In this document: one piece after another, positions 63,610-64,000 of the stretch | How the letters are laid out: every line of letters starts with the position of its first letter | Position numbering within the stretch: position 1 is the stretch's first letter | NCBI GenBank assembly: GCA_002914845.1 | Contig: JXTC01000170.1 | Coordinates: 236,589-300,588, forward strand | Direction: 5' to 3' | From: Trema orientale | Lineage: Eukaryota; Streptophyta; Magnoliopsida; Rosales; Cannabaceae | Length of the DNA stretch: 64,000 nucleotides | Position numbers and translations under genes: made by a program | The notes under the pieces: generated by a model | What the model was told of the DNA's origin: nothing | Databases searched by the model: none | Seen by the model: only the letters and a program-made list of their open reading frames with translations

Positions 63610-64000
63610 CTAATGATCCTCCAATACTTCTTCATCAGGTGAGATTACAGTCAATAAAGAATACTTGACTCGTAGTGAAATCCTGCCCTTTTCCACAACG
63701 AGTCTTGCCCCAGAGACAACCCAGTACCCTGGATTGTCCTGTGGCCCTCTTGTCATCTCTGTGGTATCAACGAATTTCAGAAGCTTAGGTGCTTGGACAG
63801 GAACAGGAGGACCCCCAGGGTACACAGCAGAGTTTATGTTCACATCTGCTGGCCTTGGAGGTGGCCTCTGAACTGCTGTAAAGTGATGGCTGATAAGTGT
63901 CGATATTAATCCAGACTTGGCTGCTAACCCTGGTGATCCAGCCCATTCAGGATGCTTTACAACCGTTGCCCCCGAAACTCTAGAGAAGCGGAGTCGCAAG
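63610..64000 (-). CDS. MACPF-domain protein, NSL1/CAD1 type, C-terminal exon (partial)
   Basis: The last coding exon, open to the right edge of the window and ending in TAG at 63610-63612. It encodes 129 complete codons. The plant NSL1/CAD1 family carries an N-terminal membrane-attack-complex/perforin domain and restrains salicylate-linked cell death and immunity. Seen here are the C-terminal hallmarks only: RFSRVSGATVVKHPEW, AVYPGGPPVPVQAPKLLKFV, the TRGPQDNPGYWVVSGARL segment and GRISLRVKYSLLT. The wording VVSGARLVVEKGRISLRVKY is close to NSL1, but CAD1 and other paralogues share much of it, so no symbol is given. Confidence 0.88.
   Translation of the reverse strand, partial: LRLRFSRVSGATVVKHPEWAGSPGLAAKSGLISTLISHHFTAVQRPPPRPADVNINSAVYPGGPPVPVQAPKLLKFVDTTEMTRGPQDNPGYWVVSGARLVVEKGRISLRVKYSLLTVISPDEEVLEDH

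Overview
This is nuclear DNA from a flowering plant, almost certainly a eudicot. The genes have many short introns with GT..AG borders, the space between genes is AT-rich and full of transposon debris, and the proteins are plant-specific (BAM3-type receptor kinase, DMP, BASS, ECT-type YTH, NSL1/CAD1-type MACPF). I cannot name the species. One assembly gap (421 N, 24635-25055) and one isolated N (59740) are present. I saw no bacterial, organellar, rRNA, tRNA or CRISPR feature.

Layout: 1-5706 is the 3' half of a decayed Sirevirus-type Ty1/copia element (RNase H, env-like relic, polypurine tract, 3' LTR). It sits inside intron 2 of a BASS-type plastid transporter gene (minus strand, first two exons at 5885-6995); the rest of that gene must lie left of the window. 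Next come a single-exon DMP gene (7835-8488, minus), a seven-exon bromodomain gene (10703-14227, plus), a convergent ten-exon TruA-type tRNA pseudouridine synthase gene (16071-18839, minus), a transposon cluster (19292-22085), and a nine-exon YTH-domain m6A reader gene (22999-26934, minus) whose intron 5 holds a Tourist-like element and the assembly gap. A BAM3-type LRR receptor kinase gene (32193-36364, minus) follows. About 15 kb without host genes (36.4-51.5 kb) holds a MULE-type MITE, a 2.6 kb TIR element carrying a captured folate-carrier gene fragment, and a tRNA-derived SINE. The last part has RPL3 (52536-55390, plus), a small one-pass membrane protein gene (60110-60836, plus), a foldback element (62270-62541), and the last exon of an NSL1/CAD1-like MACPF gene (63610 to the right edge, minus).

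The host genes are unrelated housekeeping, RNA-modification and signalling genes; nothing suggests a gene cluster acting in one pathway. For the four complete multi-exon genes with recognised families plus RPL3, I placed splice sites by hand, and all phases close exactly (604, 351, 547, 990 and 390 codons before stop).

The most notable content is mobile DNA with readable insertion footprints: two 369-bp elements with 9-bp target duplications, a 1212-bp element with a perfect 9-bp duplication that splits a LINE reverse transcriptase and carries an internal minisatellite, three elements with TAA duplications (one a gene-capturing, Pack-type element), a SINE with a 14-bp duplication, and a hairpin element holding three copies of one sequence. 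I found no new enzymatic or defence system.
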